Notes: generated by a model not told the origin, from the sequence alone. A stretch of DNA of 64,000 nt from Mycobacterium kyorinense (GCF_002101735.1 NZ_LQPE01000158.1:25703-89702); one strand, 5' to 3'; shown: positions 34,905 through 44,273, counted from the stretch's first letter. Made by a program: numbers and translations.

Positions 34905-35890
34905 CAGAGCTTCTCGCTGCCTTGCCGGGTGACACCTGGCTGTCGGACCGCAGCTGGATCCGGCCGAGCTGGACCGTCGACGAATTGGTGGCGGCCAAGG
35001 CCGGCCGGACCATCTCGGTGGTGTTGCCCGCCCTCAACGAGGAAGACACCATCGAATCGGTCATCGACAGCATCTCGCCGGTAGTCGGCGGGCTGGTCGA
35101 CGAGCTGATCGTGCTCGACTCGGGCTCCACCGACGACACCGAGATCCGCGCGATCGCGGCGGGCGCGCGCGTCGTCACCCGCGAACAGGCCCTGCCCGAC
35201 CTGCCGCCGCGCCCCGGCAAGGGCGAGGTGCTGTGGCGCTCGCTGGCCGCCACCAGCGGCGACATCGTGGTGTTCGTCGACTCCGACCTGATCGACCCGC
35301 ACCCGATGTTCGTGCCGTGGCTGGTCGGCCCGCTGCTCACCGGCGACGGCGTTCACCTGGTCAAAAGCTTCTACCGCCGGCCCCTGAACGGTGAAGGCGC
35401 GACCGGCGGGGGGCGCGTCACCGAACTGGTGGCGCGGCCGCTGCTGGCGGCGCTGCGGCCCGAGCTGAGCTGTGTGCTGCAGCCGCTCGGCGGCGAGTAC
35501 GCCGCCACCCGCGAACTGTTGATGTCGCTGCCGTTCGCGCCCGGGTACGGCGTGGAGATCGGGCTGCTGGTCGACACGTATGACCGGCTGGGACTGGACG
35601 TGATCGCCCAGGTCAATCTCGGCGTGCGGGCGCACCGCAACCGGCCGCTGGCCGAGCTGGGGCCGATGAGCCGCCAGGTCGTCGCCACGCTGCTCTCCCG
35701 CTGCGGCGTCCCGGACTCCGGCGTGGGCCTGACCCAGTTCTTCGTGGACGGCGACAGCTACAGCCCGCGCACCTCGGCGGTGTCGCTGACCGACCGGCCG
35801 CCGATGAGCACCGTGGCGATCGCCAGCGCGGCGGAGCCGGGCGCGGCGGGTAGCCACCAGAAACCGCTGGGGGGCCGCTCGGCGCAATAG
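34901..35890 (+). CDS. gpgS: Glucosyl-3-phosphoglycerate synthase
   Basis: 329 residues from the GTG at 34901, which overlaps the folP2 stop and matches the known N-terminus of Rv1208-type proteins (TELLAALPGDTWLSDRSW); longer in-frame extension inside folP2 is not real. GT81 family, GT-A fold: ISVVLPALNEEDTIESV, DSGSTDDTE and metal-binding VVFVDSDLIDPHP. It joins glucose from a nucleotide sugar to 3-phosphoglycerate, the first step of methylglucose lipopolysaccharide synthesis. Confidence 0.93.
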   Translation: MTELLAALPGDTWLSDRSWIRPSWTVDELVAAKAGRTISVVLPALNEEDTIESVIDSISPVVGGLVDELIVLDSGSTDDTEIRAIAAGARVVTREQALPDLPPRPGKGEVLWRSLAATSGDIVVFVDSDLIDPHPMFVPWLVGPLLTGDGVHLVKSFYRRPLNGEGATGGGRVTELVARPLLAALRPELSCVLQPLGGEYAATRELLMSLPFAPGYGVEIGLLVDTYDRLGLDVIAQVNLGVRAHRNRPLAELGPMSRQVVATLLSRCGVPDSGVGLTQFFVDGDSYSPRTSAVSLTDRPPMSTVAIASAAEPGAAGSHQKPLGGRSAQ

Positions 35891-35905
35891 GGCAATATCG
35901 GTGCC

Positions 35906-36211
35906 GTGGCGTTGGTATTGCTCTATCTGGTGGTACTGATCCTGGTCGCGATCGTGCTGTTCGGCGTGGCCAGCCTGCTGTTCGGCCGCGGCGAGCAGCT
36001 GCCGCCGCTGCCCCGGGCGACCACGGCGACGGTGCTGCCGGCTTCCGGCGTCACGGGCGCCGACGTCGACGCCGTCAAGTTCACCCAGGTGCTGCGCGGC
36101 TACAAGACCAGCGAGGTGGACTGGGTGCTGGACCGGCTCGGCCAGGAACTTGACCAGTTACGCGGCCAACTGGCGTCGATGCACGCCGCCGAGGAGAAAG
36201 ACCCCGAGTGA
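35906..36211 (+). CDS. Membrane-anchored DivIVA-domain protein, Rv1209-like
   Basis: 101 residues. One N-terminal membrane helix (~2-26), a linker, then a short DivIVA-like module with VKFTQVLRGYKTSEVDWVLDRLG and a coiled-coil tail. DivIVA domains mark curved membranes and growth zones; this short version is likely an adaptor. GTG start at 35906; its stop overlaps the tagA start (GTGA). Confidence 0.85.
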   Translation: MALVLLYLVVLILVAIVLFGVASLLFGRGEQLPPLPRATTATVLPASGVTGADVDAVKFTQVLRGYKTSEVDWVLDRLGQELDQLRGQLASMHAAEEKDPE

Positions 36212-36777
36212 GCGACGACGGGCTGGTCCGCTGCGGTTGGGCGATCGGCGACCTCTACCGCGACTACCACGACAACGAGTGGGGCCGGCCCCTGCGTGAC
36301 CCCGTGGCGTTGTTCGAGCGGCTGAGCCTGGAGGCCTTCCAGAGCGGCTTGTCGTGGCTGACGATCCTGCGCAAGCGGGAAAACTTCCGGCGGGCCTTCG
36401 ACGGTTTCGACATCGAGACCGTCGCCCGCTATACCGATGCCGACGTGGTCCGGCTGATGGCCGACGAGTCGATCGTGCGCAACCGGGCCAAGATCGAGGC
36501 CACGATCGCCAACGCGCGCGCGGCCGCCGACCTGGGAGCCGACGACCTCTCCGAGCTGCTGTGGTCGTTCGCGCCGGCGCCGCGGCACGTCTCTTTACGC
36601 CCCGCCGATCCATCCGAAGTGCCTTCGGCGACTGCGGAATCCACCGCGATGGCGCGCGAATTGAAGCGGCGTGGCTTCCGGTTTGTGGGACCGACCACCG
36701 CCTATGCCCTGATGCAGGCGACCGGGATGGTCGACGACCACCTGCGCAGTTGTTTTGTGGCGCCGATCACCGGCTAG
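36208..36777 (+). CDS. tagA: DNA-3-methyladenine glycosylase I
   Basis: 189 residues of the TAG family. RCGWAIGDLYRDYHDNEWG carries the conserved Cys and His of the zinc snap and the tight N-terminal motif; LSLEAFQSGLSWLTIL and FRFVGPTTAYALMQATGM follow, the last being the helix-hairpin-helix region. It excises 3-methyladenine in base excision repair. GTG start overlaps the previous stop. Confidence 0.93.
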   Translation: MSDDGLVRCGWAIGDLYRDYHDNEWGRPLRDPVALFERLSLEAFQSGLSWLTILRKRENFRRAFDGFDIETVARYTDADVVRLMADESIVRNRAKIEATIANARAAADLGADDLSELLWSFAPAPRHVSLRPADPSEVPSATAESTAMARELKRRGFRFVGPTTAYALMQATGMVDDHLRSCFVAPITG

Positions 36778-36945
36778 GACACGTCGAACCCGGGTCTTGT
36801 GCACCCCGTCGTCGCCCATAGGGAACAATGGGGGAGTGAATTGGCAGTTCAACGCCGGGTATGGCCGGGATTTCACTGGCGGCGCGTACCCGGCGCCGAC
36901 CAGGTCCGTGACGGCGGGCCAGTTCGAAGCTGGAGGGAGCACTCG

Positions 36946-37113
36946 ATGGCGGCGATGAAGCCCCGGACCGGTGACGGTCCACTGGAAGCGACCAAGGAGG
37001 GGCGCGGCATCGTGATGCGGGTACCGCTGGAAGGCGGTGGCCGACTCGTCGTCGAGCTGACGCCCGACGAAGCCGCCGCGCTGGGTGACGAACTCAAGGG
37101 CGTCACCAGCTAA
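36946..37113 (+). CDS. DUF3117 small protein, Rv1211-like
   Basis: 55 residues, start ATG 36946 with GGAGGGA upstream. The sequence MAAMKPRTGDGPLEATKEG and the C-terminal LTPDEAAALGDELKGV are the whole of DUF3117, highly conserved in actinobacteria and of unknown function. It ends 3 bases before the convergent glgM stop. Confidence 0.85.
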   Translation: MAAMKPRTGDGPLEATKEGRGIVMRVPLEGGGRLVVELTPDEAAALGDELKGVTS

Positions 37114-37116
37114 GCG

Positions 37117-38280
37117 TCACGCGCAGACCTTCCGATAGATCTCCAACGTCTGCTCGGCGATGTGCGCCCAGGAGAATTCCGCGATGCAGCGCTGCCGTCC
37201 CGCCTGACCGTAGCGCTCCGCCCTCTCCGGATCGGCGAGCAGGGCGTTGACCGCCTCGGCCAAATCCGCCTGATAACCGGCGGGGTCACCCGGGTTGTAG
37301 TGCACCAGAAGCCCGCTGACTTGGTCGGCGACCACCTCCGGAATCCCGCCGACGTCAGAGGCCACCACCGCCGTCGCGCAGGCCATTGCCTCCAGGTTGA
37401 CGATCCCGAGCGGCTCATAGACCGACGGGCATACGAAAAGCGTTGCGGCCGAAAGTATCTCACGTATCTTGCTGATCGGGAGCATCTCGCGGATCCAAAA
37501 CACCCCGGTTCGCGTGCGGGCCAGGTCGGTGACCGCAGCGGTGACTTCGGCGGCAATCTCGGCGGTGTCGGGCGCACCGGCACACAGCACCAGTTGCGCG
37601 TCGGCGTCGAACCGGTGCGCGGCGGCCAGCAGATGGGCAACGCCTTTCTGACGGGTGATCCGCCCGACGAACGCCACGACCGGCCGGCGCGGATCGACGC
37701 CCAGCTCAGCCAGTATCGACTCGTTTGGATCGCGCCCCACCGGGTACCACACGTCGGTGTCGATCCCGTTGCGCACGACGTGAACCCGGCTGGGATCCAG
37801 TGCCGGATAGACCCGCAGCACGTCGTCGCGCATGCCGGAGCTGACGGCGATGACCGCGTCAGCGGCCATCGCCGCGGTGTGTTCCACCCAGGACGACAAC
37901 CGGTATCCGCCACCGAGTTGTTCGGCCTTCCACGGCCGCGACGGCTCCAGCGAATGGGCGGTCAGCACATGCGGGATGTCGTAGAGCAGGCCGGCCACAT
38001 GTCCTGCCATGCCGGTGTACCAGGTGTGGGTGTGCACCACGTCGGCGCCGGCGGCCGCATTGGCCATCAACAGATCCGACGACAGCGTCGACAATGCCGG
38101 ATTGGCGCCTTGCAGCCGGGGGTCGGGCTGATACGCCACGGCCGTCGGGCGCGGCGCCCCCATGCAGTGCACGTCGACGTGGCACAGGCTGCGCAGGTGT
38201 GCGACCAACTGGGTGACGTGTACCCCGGCGCCGCCGTACACCTCGGGCGGGTACTCCCGCGTCATCATCGCCACCCGCAT
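37117..38280 (-). CDS. glgM: Alpha-maltose-1-phosphate synthase GlgM (annotated GlgA), GT4
   Basis: 387 residues from ATG 38280 (MRVAMMTREYPPEVYGGAG), matching Rv1212c; a GTG three codons upstream is also in frame. GT-B fold: PPEVYGGAGVHV near the N-terminus, VFVCPSVYEPLGIVNLEAMA as the nucleotide-sugar site. It transfers glucose from ADP-glucose to glucose-1-phosphate to make maltose-1-phosphate for GlgE-dependent alpha-glucan. It is divergent from glgC, which makes the donor. Confidence 0.92.
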   Translation of the reverse strand: MRVAMMTREYPPEVYGGAGVHVTQLVAHLRSLCHVDVHCMGAPRPTAVAYQPDPRLQGANPALSTLSSDLLMANAAAGADVVHTHTWYTGMAGHVAGLLYDIPHVLTAHSLEPSRPWKAEQLGGGYRLSSWVEHTAAMAADAVIAVSSGMRDDVLRVYPALDPSRVHVVRNGIDTDVWYPVGRDPNESILAELGVDPRRPVVAFVGRITRQKGVAHLLAAAHRFDADAQLVLCAGAPDTAEIAAEVTAAVTDLARTRTGVFWIREMLPISKIREILSAATLFVCPSVYEPLGIVNLEAMACATAVVASDVGGIPEVVADQVSGLLVHYNPGDPAGYQADLAEAVNALLADPERAERYGQAGRQRCIAEFSWAHIAEQTLEIYRKVCA

Positions 38281-38381
38281 ATCCGGCACGGTAGCTCAAA
38301 TTGCTTGACGGACAGTCCGTCAGCGTTGCCAATCGCGCGATTGCCCTGGCAGCGGTTCGAGGCGGCCGATAGGTTTGAACC

Positions 38382-39596
38382 ATGAGGGAAGCGCCACACG
38401 TGCTGGGCATCGTCCTGGCCGGTGGGGAAGGCAAGCGGCTGTATCCGCTGACCGCGGACCGGGCCAAGCCGGCAGTTCCCTTCGGCGGCGCGTATCGGCT
38501 GATCGACTTCGTGCTGTCTAACCTCGTCAACGCCCGCTACCTGAGGATCTGCGTCCTCACGCAATACAAGTCCCATTCGCTGGACCGCCACATCTCGCAG
38601 AACTGGCGCCTCTCCGGCCTGGCCGGCGAGTACATCACGCCGGTGCCGGCACAGCAGCGGCTCGGCCCGCGCTGGTATACCGGCTCCGCCGACGCGATCT
38701 ACCAGTCGCTGAACCTGATCTTCGACGAGGACCCCGACTACATCGTCGTTTTCGGCGCCGACCACGTGTACCGGATGGATCCCGAGCAGATGGTCCGGTT
38801 CCACATCGACAGCGGCGCAGGAGCGACGGTGGCCGGGATCCGGGTGCCACGCGCGGAGGCCAGCGCGTTCGGTTGCCTGGACGCCGACGACTCCGGGCGC
38901 ATCCGCAATTTCGTCGAGAAGCCCGCCGACCCGCCCGGCACCCCCGACGACCCCGAATCCACGTTCGTCTCGATGGGCAACTACATCTTCACCACCAAGG
39001 TGCTCATCGACGCGATCCGCGCCGACGCCGAGGACGACCACTCCGACCACGACATGGGCGGCGACATCATCCCGCGGCTGGTCGCCGACGGGCTGGCCGC
39101 GGTCTACGACTTCTCCGACAACGAGGTGCCCGGCGCCACCGACCGCGACCGCGCCTACTGGCGTGACGTCGGGACCCTGGATGCGTTCTACGACGCGCAC
39201 ATGGACCTGGTGTCGGTGCATCCGGTGTTCAACCTCTACAACAAGCGCTGGCCGATCCGGGGGGCGACGGAAAACCTGGCGCCGGCCAAGTTCGTCAACG
39301 GCGGCTCGGCGCAGGAATCGGTCGTGGGCGCGGGCAGCATCATCTCGGCGGCCTCGGTGCGCAATTCGGTGCTGTCGTCGAACGTCGTCGTCGACGACGG
39401 CGCGATCGTCGAGGGCAGCGTGATCATGCCGGGCACCCGGGTCGGCCGCGGCGCGGTGGTGCGCCACGCGATCCTGGACAAGAACGTCGTCGTCGGACCC
39501 GGCGAGATGGTCGGGGTGGATCTGGAAAAGGACCGCGAACGCTTCGCGATCAGCGCCGGCGGCGTGGTCGCCGTCGGCAAGGGCATCTGGATCTAG
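38382..39596 (+). CDS. glgC: Glucose-1-phosphate adenylyltransferase
   Basis: 404 residues. LAGGEGKRLYPLTADRAKPAVPFGG is the nucleotide-transfer signature (only the first part being needed for recognition), VFGADHVYRMD the metal-binding Asp, and a C-terminal left-handed beta-helix (~300-395) the regulatory domain. It makes ADP-glucose from ATP and glucose-1-phosphate for alpha-glucan and MGLP elongation. Confidence 0.95.
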   Translation: MREAPHVLGIVLAGGEGKRLYPLTADRAKPAVPFGGAYRLIDFVLSNLVNARYLRICVLTQYKSHSLDRHISQNWRLSGLAGEYITPVPAQQRLGPRWYTGSADAIYQSLNLIFDEDPDYIVVFGADHVYRMDPEQMVRFHIDSGAGATVAGIRVPRAEASAFGCLDADDSGRIRNFVEKPADPPGTPDDPESTFVSMGNYIFTTKVLIDAIRADAEDDHSDHDMGGDIIPRLVADGLAAVYDFSDNEVPGATDRDRAYWRDVGTLDAFYDAHMDLVSVHPVFNLYNKRWPIRGATENLAPAKFVNGGSAQESVVGAGSIISAASVRNSVLSSNVVVDDGAIVEGSVIMPGTRVGRGAVVRHAILDKNVVVGPGEMVGVDLEKDRERFAISAGGVVAVGKGIWI

Positions 39597-39617
39597 CTCC
39601 TCGCGGCCGAAGTTCCC

Positions 39618-40292
39618 TCACCACACGTAGGGCACCAGCCGGTAGTGCACCTGTTCGGTGTACCCGCGGTACCCCGTCAGCTCGTGGGTGAGCAGCTCTT
39701 CTTCATCGCGAATTCGAATGGCCAGCACGGCAATGCCGGGAATGAGCAACAGAAGTCCCCAGTACGAGCCGAGCGCCAGTGGGATGCCGACCATCATGAT
39801 CACGTTGCCGGTGTACATCGGATGCCGGACAAGGCCATACAGGCCGCTGGTGATGACCTTCTGGTCCGCCTCGACCGTGACATTGGCTGCGGCATAACTG
39901 TTTTGGATGACCACCAGCATGGCGGCAACCAGTCCGATCGCGACCAGGACATCGCCGGCCAGGCACACCGTCGCCGGCACCGACGACCAGCCGAAGCGGT
40001 GGTCGAGCGCGCTGAGCACGAGCGTGGACAGCAGCGACAACAAGGCGATGGAGATGATGATCCTTTGCAGCAGCCTGGTTTCCGCGAGTGGCCCGGCGCG
40101 CAGGCGTCGTTCCAGGGCGGCCGGGTTTGTGCGCATCAGATAGATGCTCGGAATCCAGGTGGCGAGGGTGAACACCACCAGAAACACCCACGCCTGCCAG
40201 TAATGGAAGGTGCCAGCCGGCAAGAACAGCAGTAGGCCGAAGGCCGTCAGCCCCAAGGCTGCTGAAAGAGCAGTCTTCGCAAGGATTTTCAT
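39618..40292 (-). CDS. Isoprenylcysteine/phospholipid methyltransferase-like membrane protein, Rv1216c-like
   Basis: 224 residues from ATG 40292 (MKILAKTALSAALG) with a GAGGAGG site upstream. About five membrane segments and the C-terminal GLYGLVRHPMYTG...GYRGYTEQVHYRLVP motif of the ICMT/PEMT family, which binds S-adenosylmethionine. It follows the ABC permease by 10 bases and may belong to that transcript. Substrate unknown. Confidence 0.82.
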   Translation of the reverse strand: MKILAKTALSAALGLTAFGLLLFLPAGTFHYWQAWVFLVVFTLATWIPSIYLMRTNPAALERRLRAGPLAETRLLQRIIISIALLSLLSTLVLSALDHRFGWSSVPATVCLAGDVLVAIGLVAAMLVVIQNSYAAANVTVEADQKVITSGLYGLVRHPMYTGNVIMMVGIPLALGSYWGLLLLIPGIAVLAIRIRDEEELLTHELTGYRGYTEQVHYRLVPYVW

Positions 40293-40302
40293 GAAGACCT
40301 CC

Positions 40303-41937
40303 TCAGTTGCGCAGATCGCGGTGGCGGAATGCCGCCGCTCCCAGCGCAATCAACGCCGCATCGATCGCCAGCAGCCACATCAGCGGAACAGCGGTGAAGT
40401 CGCCGCCGCCCACCCGCGGAATGTGCGCAAACGGTTCCAGGTCGAGCAGCCACTGCGAAAAGCTGGCCAGCGACCCGATCAGATACAACGCGACGAACGC
40501 CACCAGCACACCCCAGGCCACCGGGGTGAACCGCGGCGCCAGGCCGAACAGTGCGGCCGTGACCGCGGCCAGCAGCCACACCGCGGGCAGCTGCGCGGCC
40601 GCGGTCCCGATCACCGTGGACACCTTGCCGGCGACGTCGTGAGCCGCGACGCCATAGGCGAAACCGGCGGTCAGCCCGGCAACCAACAAGGCGACAGCGG
40701 GCCCGGTCAGCGCGATCACCAAATGGCTTGCCAACCAACGGGTTCGGCTCGTCGCGCCGCTCAGCAGCGTCTCGGCGCGCTGGCTGGTCTCCTCCTGGTG
40801 CAGGCGCAGGGACAGCGAGATGGCGAACGCCGCCGCGGCCATGCCCAGCATGCAGAACGCCACCGCGAGGAAGGCCCGCTCCAGCGCAGTGGTGCCGCCC
40901 ATCCGTGCGACGATGTCGCGCACCGAGGCGCTGCCGCCGATTTCGTCGCCGATGCCGTGCACGATGCTGCCGACCAGCAACCCGTACAGGCACAGACCGA
41001 CCGTCCACAGCACCACCGAGCCGCGGTCGAGCCGCCATGCCAGCCCTCCGGCGCCCTGCAGCGTCGGCGCGGCGCTGCCCGGCCCCGGGCGTTCGGCGAT
41101 CAGCCCGGCGCCGACGTCGCGGCCGGCGAGCAACCGGTAGGCCACCACGGTGAGCACCGCCGTCGCCGCCAAATGCAGCAGCAGCACCCACCACCGCTCG
41201 CCCGCATACGGCCGCACCTGTAGGGACCACCCGAGCGGCGACAGCCACGACAAGGTACCCGAGCCGGCGTCGCCGACCGCGCGCAACGTGAACGCGGCGG
41301 CCAGCACCGAAAACGCGGTGCCGCGGGCGAATCGGGCGCTCGGCGACAACTGCGCCGCCACCGCGGCCACCGCGGTGAACACCAGGCCGGAGCCAGCCAG
41401 CGCCGCCCCGAACGCCACCGACCCGCTCGGTGCGACATCGGTGGTGAGCAGTCCCGCCGCGCCGATCGCGCCGGTGGCGACCGACGCGCCGAATGACAAC
41501 AGCAGGGCGGCGGTCAGGTTGGCATAGCGGCCCACCGCCGTCGAGTCGAGAAGCTCGGCGCGACCGGTCTCTTCGTCGGCGCGGGTGTGCCGGATCACCG
41601 TGAGGATGACAGCCACGGCGATGAGGAGATGGAACATGCCGGCCTTCCAAATGCCGACGGCCCCGACGTTGTCCGCGTAGATCTGGCCGTAGAGCGCACG
41701 CTGGGCGGGGCTGGCCATGATCGATGCCGCGAAGCTGTCGCGGGCCGCCTGATCCGGGTAGACCTTCTCGATGGAGCCGACGTACACCGTCGCCAGCGGC
41801 AGCGACAGCAGCAACACCCACAGCGGCAGGACAAGCCGGTCGCGGCGCAGGTAGAGCCGCAGCATCCCGAGTGTGCCGGTGAACGCCGAACCCCGTTGCG
41901 GCGCTGTGTGTGCCGGCCGGTCCAGGGTGGTGGTCAT
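40303..41937 (-). CDS. ABC exporter permease, Rv1217c-like
   Basis: 544 residues from ATG 41937 (MTTTLDRPAHTAPQ), which overlaps the ATPase stop (ATGA); a longer open frame to 42342 lies antisense-free but inside the ATPase gene and is rejected. About twelve membrane segments in two halves, like the tetronasin/ABC-2 exporter permeases. With Rv1218c-type ATPase it is linked to multidrug efflux in M. tuberculosis. Confidence 0.88.
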   Translation of the reverse strand: MTTTLDRPAHTAPQRGSAFTGTLGMLRLYLRRDRLVLPLWVLLLSLPLATVYVGSIEKVYPDQAARDSFAASIMASPAQRALYGQIYADNVGAVGIWKAGMFHLLIAVAVILTVIRHTRADEETGRAELLDSTAVGRYANLTAALLLSFGASVATGAIGAAGLLTTDVAPSGSVAFGAALAGSGLVFTAVAAVAAQLSPSARFARGTAFSVLAAAFTLRAVGDAGSGTLSWLSPLGWSLQVRPYAGERWWVLLLHLAATAVLTVVAYRLLAGRDVGAGLIAERPGPGSAAPTLQGAGGLAWRLDRGSVVLWTVGLCLYGLLVGSIVHGIGDEIGGSASVRDIVARMGGTTALERAFLAVAFCMLGMAAAAFAISLSLRLHQEETSQRAETLLSGATSRTRWLASHLVIALTGPAVALLVAGLTAGFAYGVAAHDVAGKVSTVIGTAAAQLPAVWLLAAVTAALFGLAPRFTPVAWGVLVAFVALYLIGSLASFSQWLLDLEPFAHIPRVGGGDFTAVPLMWLLAIDAALIALGAAAFRHRDLRN

Positions 41938-42869
41938 GCCCGCACCTCCTGCTGGCTGCGCCCGTGCTGTCCGTCGCTGCCGTAGTGGCGCAAGAACAAC
42001 TCTTCCAGGGTGGGCGGCTGGCTGACCAGGCTGCGCACGCCGGCGTCGCCGAGCACCCGGATGAGTTCGCCGAGGCTTTCGCTGTCGACCTGGGCGTGCA
42101 CCGTATTGCCGTCGACGCTGACGTCCTCGACGCCGCGGATCCGGGTGAGATCGCCCGGGTCGCCGGTCATTTCGGCCTTGATCGAGGTGCGACTGAGATG
42201 ACGCATGGATTCCAGCGAGCCGCTCTCGACGGTCTTGCCGGCTCGGATGATCGTCACCCGCTCGCACAGGGCTTCGGTTTCGGCGAGGATGTGACTCGAC
42301 AGCAGCACCGTGACGCCGCGGTCCCGTGCCTCGGCAACGCATTGCTGGAATACGTTCTCCATCAACGGGTCCAGGCCGCTACTTGGCTCGTCGAGCAGCA
42401 GGAGCCGAGCATACGACGAGAAGGCCGAAATCAAAGAGACCTTCTGCCGGTTGCCCTTCGAGCAGGTGCGGGCCTTCTTGTGCGGGTCCAGGTCGAATCG
42501 CTCGATCAGCTCCGCGCGGCGTCTCTCGTCGAGGCCGCCGCGCATGCGGGCCAGCAGGTCGATCGTCTCGCCGCCGGTCAGGTTGGGCCACAGCGTCACA
42601 TCGCCTGGCACATAGGCGATCTGGCGATGCAGCTCGACGGCGTCGTGCCACGGGTCGCCGCCGAGCAGGCGGGCGGTTCCGCTGTCGGCTTTGACGACGC
42701 CGAGCAGAATGCGAATCGTCGTCGACTTCCCGGCGCCGTTGGGTCCGAGGAAGCCGTGTACCTCGCCCTCGCGGACTGTCAGATCGAGGCCGTCGAGCGC
42801 CCGAACGGCACCGAAATTCTTTGTCAGGTTGCGGATTTCAATGGGGGCGCGGCCGTGGTCAACTGACAT
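41934..42869 (-). CDS. ABC exporter ATP-binding protein, Rv1218c-like
   Basis: 311 residues. Walker A GPNGAGKST, signature CSKGNRQKVSL (a degenerate LSGGQ), Walker B LLLLDEPSSGLDPLM and switch SSHIL are all present. It energises the permease encoded immediately downstream. Its start lies inside the 3' end of the tetR gene (11-base overlap), so regulator, ATPase and permease form one transcript. Confidence 0.93.
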   Translation of the reverse strand: MSVDHGRAPIEIRNLTKNFGAVRALDGLDLTVREGEVHGFLGPNGAGKSTTIRILLGVVKADSGTARLLGGDPWHDAVELHRQIAYVPGDVTLWPNLTGGETIDLLARMRGGLDERRRAELIERFDLDPHKKARTCSKGNRQKVSLISAFSSYARLLLLDEPSSGLDPLMENVFQQCVAEARDRGVTVLLSSHILAETEALCERVTIIRAGKTVESGSLESMRHLSRTSIKAEMTGDPGDLTRIRGVEDVSVDGNTVHAQVDSESLGELIRVLGDAGVRSLVSQPPTLEELFLRHYGSDGQHGRSQQEVRA

Positions 42870-43497
42870 TGGCTTCTCCTTGTTCGACTTGAGCGAGGAA
42901 TGCTTCGTACATGGTCTTGTCCGCCATCAGTCCTTCGGTGTAGAGCTCGAGGGCGGGCAGGATCATGTCGCGGGCGTAGTCGCGCAATACGGCACGAATG
43001 TCAGTGGCATTGTCGTGTAACAGCAGATACATCAGAAAGCCGCCGCCGCCGGTGATGGCGAGATATCTGGCCCGGGCCTTGGGGTCGCGGCTGGGTTTCA
43101 GCGTGCCGACGCGCACCCCTTCGTCGAGGTACTCTTCAGCGTCGTCGATCATCTTGCGCCACAACATCTTTGCCAGCTCGCCGCCTTCCTGCATGCTGCG
43201 CATCAGGTAGGCCATCATCGGCGCATAGGACTCGATCTCGGCCATGGCGGCGAACCAGGTCGCCGGATCGGTCGAGCGCATCGCCTCCAATTTCCCGCTG
43301 CGGATCTCCTCGGCGATGTAGTCGTCGCAGGCCCTGCGCAGTCCTTCCTTGGAACCGAAGTGGTGGATGACAAGAGGTGCGCTCACCCCGGCGGCGTCGG
43401 CAATCGACCGCAGCCCGACGCCGAAACCCTGCTGTCCGAATTGCTCGATCGCGGCGTCGCGGATCCGCGCCGCTGCGGTCAAGTCGGCTGAACGCAT
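42859..43497 (-). CDS. TetR-family repressor, Rv1219c-like
   Basis: 212 residues from ATG 43497 (MRSADLTAAARIRDAAIEQFG), the N-terminus of Rv1219c; an upstream in-frame start at 43533 would read through the operator. The N-terminal helix-turn-helix has LRSIADAAGVSAPLVIHHFGSKEGL; the rest is the all-helical ligand-binding dimer domain. It should repress its own operon with the ABC exporter through the twin operators at 43488-43523. Confidence 0.9.
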   Translation of the reverse strand: MRSADLTAAARIRDAAIEQFGQQGFGVGLRSIADAAGVSAPLVIHHFGSKEGLRRACDDYIAEEIRSGKLEAMRSTDPATWFAAMAEIESYAPMMAYLMRSMQEGGELAKMLWRKMIDDAEEYLDEGVRVGTLKPSRDPKARARYLAITGGGGFLMYLLLHDNATDIRAVLRDYARDMILPALELYTEGLMADKTMYEAFLAQVEQGEANVS

Positions 43498-43523
43498 GTT
43501 CAGGACATTAAACGCACGTTCAG
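43488..43523. promoter_or_regulatory. Twin TetR operators, 20 bp apart
   Basis: CTGAACGCATGTTCAG (43488-43503) is an inverted repeat with arms CTGAAC/GTTCAG, and TTAAACGCACGTTCAG (43508-43523) is an imperfect second copy exactly 20 bp away. The first overlaps the tetR start codon. Confidence 0.6.
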
Positions 43524-43543
43524 CCCCGGTCAAGCAGGGGTGC

Positions 43544-43601
43544 CGAGCAGACGCAGAATCGCGTCATTTCGGCACGAAATGGGCGATTCTGCGTCTGCTC
43601 G
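43544..43601. terminator. Long palindrome, copy 1 of the CAGACGCAGAATCGC family
   Basis: Perfect 19-bp arms (CGAGCAGACGCAGAATCGC at 43544-43562 and its complement at 43583-43601) around a 20-base centre that itself contains ATTTC/GAAAT. It begins 3 bases beyond the O-methyltransferase stop, so it can act as its terminator. A related element lies at 59414-59467. Confidence 0.65.
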
Positions 43602-43604
43602 TCG

Positions 43605-44273
43605 TTAATCGCGGACTGCGGCCAGCAGACCGTCGCCGAGCGGCACCAAGGCCGGCGTGAGGCGCTCGTCCTCGGCGATCAGCCGCGCCGCCTCGCGCAC
43701 CGCGGTCACCTCGGCGTCGTGGGCGGCGGGATCGCCTGCCCGGCCGCCCAGTGCCGCCCGGTGGATGACGATCAGCCCGCCGGAACGCAGCAGCCGGACC
43801 CCCTCGACGACGTAGTCCGGCTGGTCGATCGGATCGGCGTCGATGAACACCAGGTCGTAGGAATCGTCGGCCAGCCGGGTCAGCACCTCTTGCGCGCGGC
43901 CGCTGATCAGCCTGGTGCGCGACGGCCCGATGCCGGCGTCGCTGAACGCTTGTTTGGCGATGCGCTGGTACTCGGGCTCGATGTCGATCGTGGTCAGCAC
44001 CCCGTCGTCGCTCATCCCGGACAGCAACCACAGCCCGCTGACACCGGCGCCGGTGCCCACCTCGACGAGAGCCTTACCGCTGCTGAGCTTGGCCAGCAAG
44101 CTCAGCAGCGCACCGACCGCCGGAGTCACCGCGCCTGCGCCGATGTCCATGGCGCGCTCCCGGGCCGCCGCCAAGATCGCATCCTCCGAGATCGACTCCT
44201 CGGCGTGGGCGTAGATGGCCGCGGCCCGACTGGTTTGGGCCGCCTGGCCGGTGGGCTGGTCGGTGCTGGCCAT
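43605..44273 (-). CDS. SAM-dependent O-methyltransferase, Rv1220c-like
   Basis: 222 residues from ATG 44273 (MASTDQPTGQ); an upstream start at 44303 is possible. Class I methyltransferase of the catechol/caffeoyl-CoA type: ALVEVGTGAGVSGLWLL is the SAM loop, TTIDIEPEYQ the ribose-binding acidic strand, and YDLVFIDADPIDQPDYV the metal-binding motif. Substrate unknown. It is divergent from sigE, as in M. tuberculosis. Confidence 0.88.
   Translation of the reverse strand: MASTDQPTGQAAQTSRAAAIYAHAEESISEDAILAAARERAMDIGAGAVTPAVGALLSLLAKLSSGKALVEVGTGAGVSGLWLLSGMSDDGVLTTIDIEPEYQRIAKQAFSDAGIGPSRTRLISGRAQEVLTRLADDSYDLVFIDADPIDQPDYVVEGVRLLRSGGLIVIHRAALGGRAGDPAAHDAEVTAVREAARLIAEDERLTPALVPLGDGLLAAVRD

Noticed and set aside
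40303..42342. Long N-terminal extension of the ABC permease frame
   Set aside because: The extension lies within the ATPase gene and is Arg-rich; the ATG at 41937 overlaps the ATPase stop as expected.
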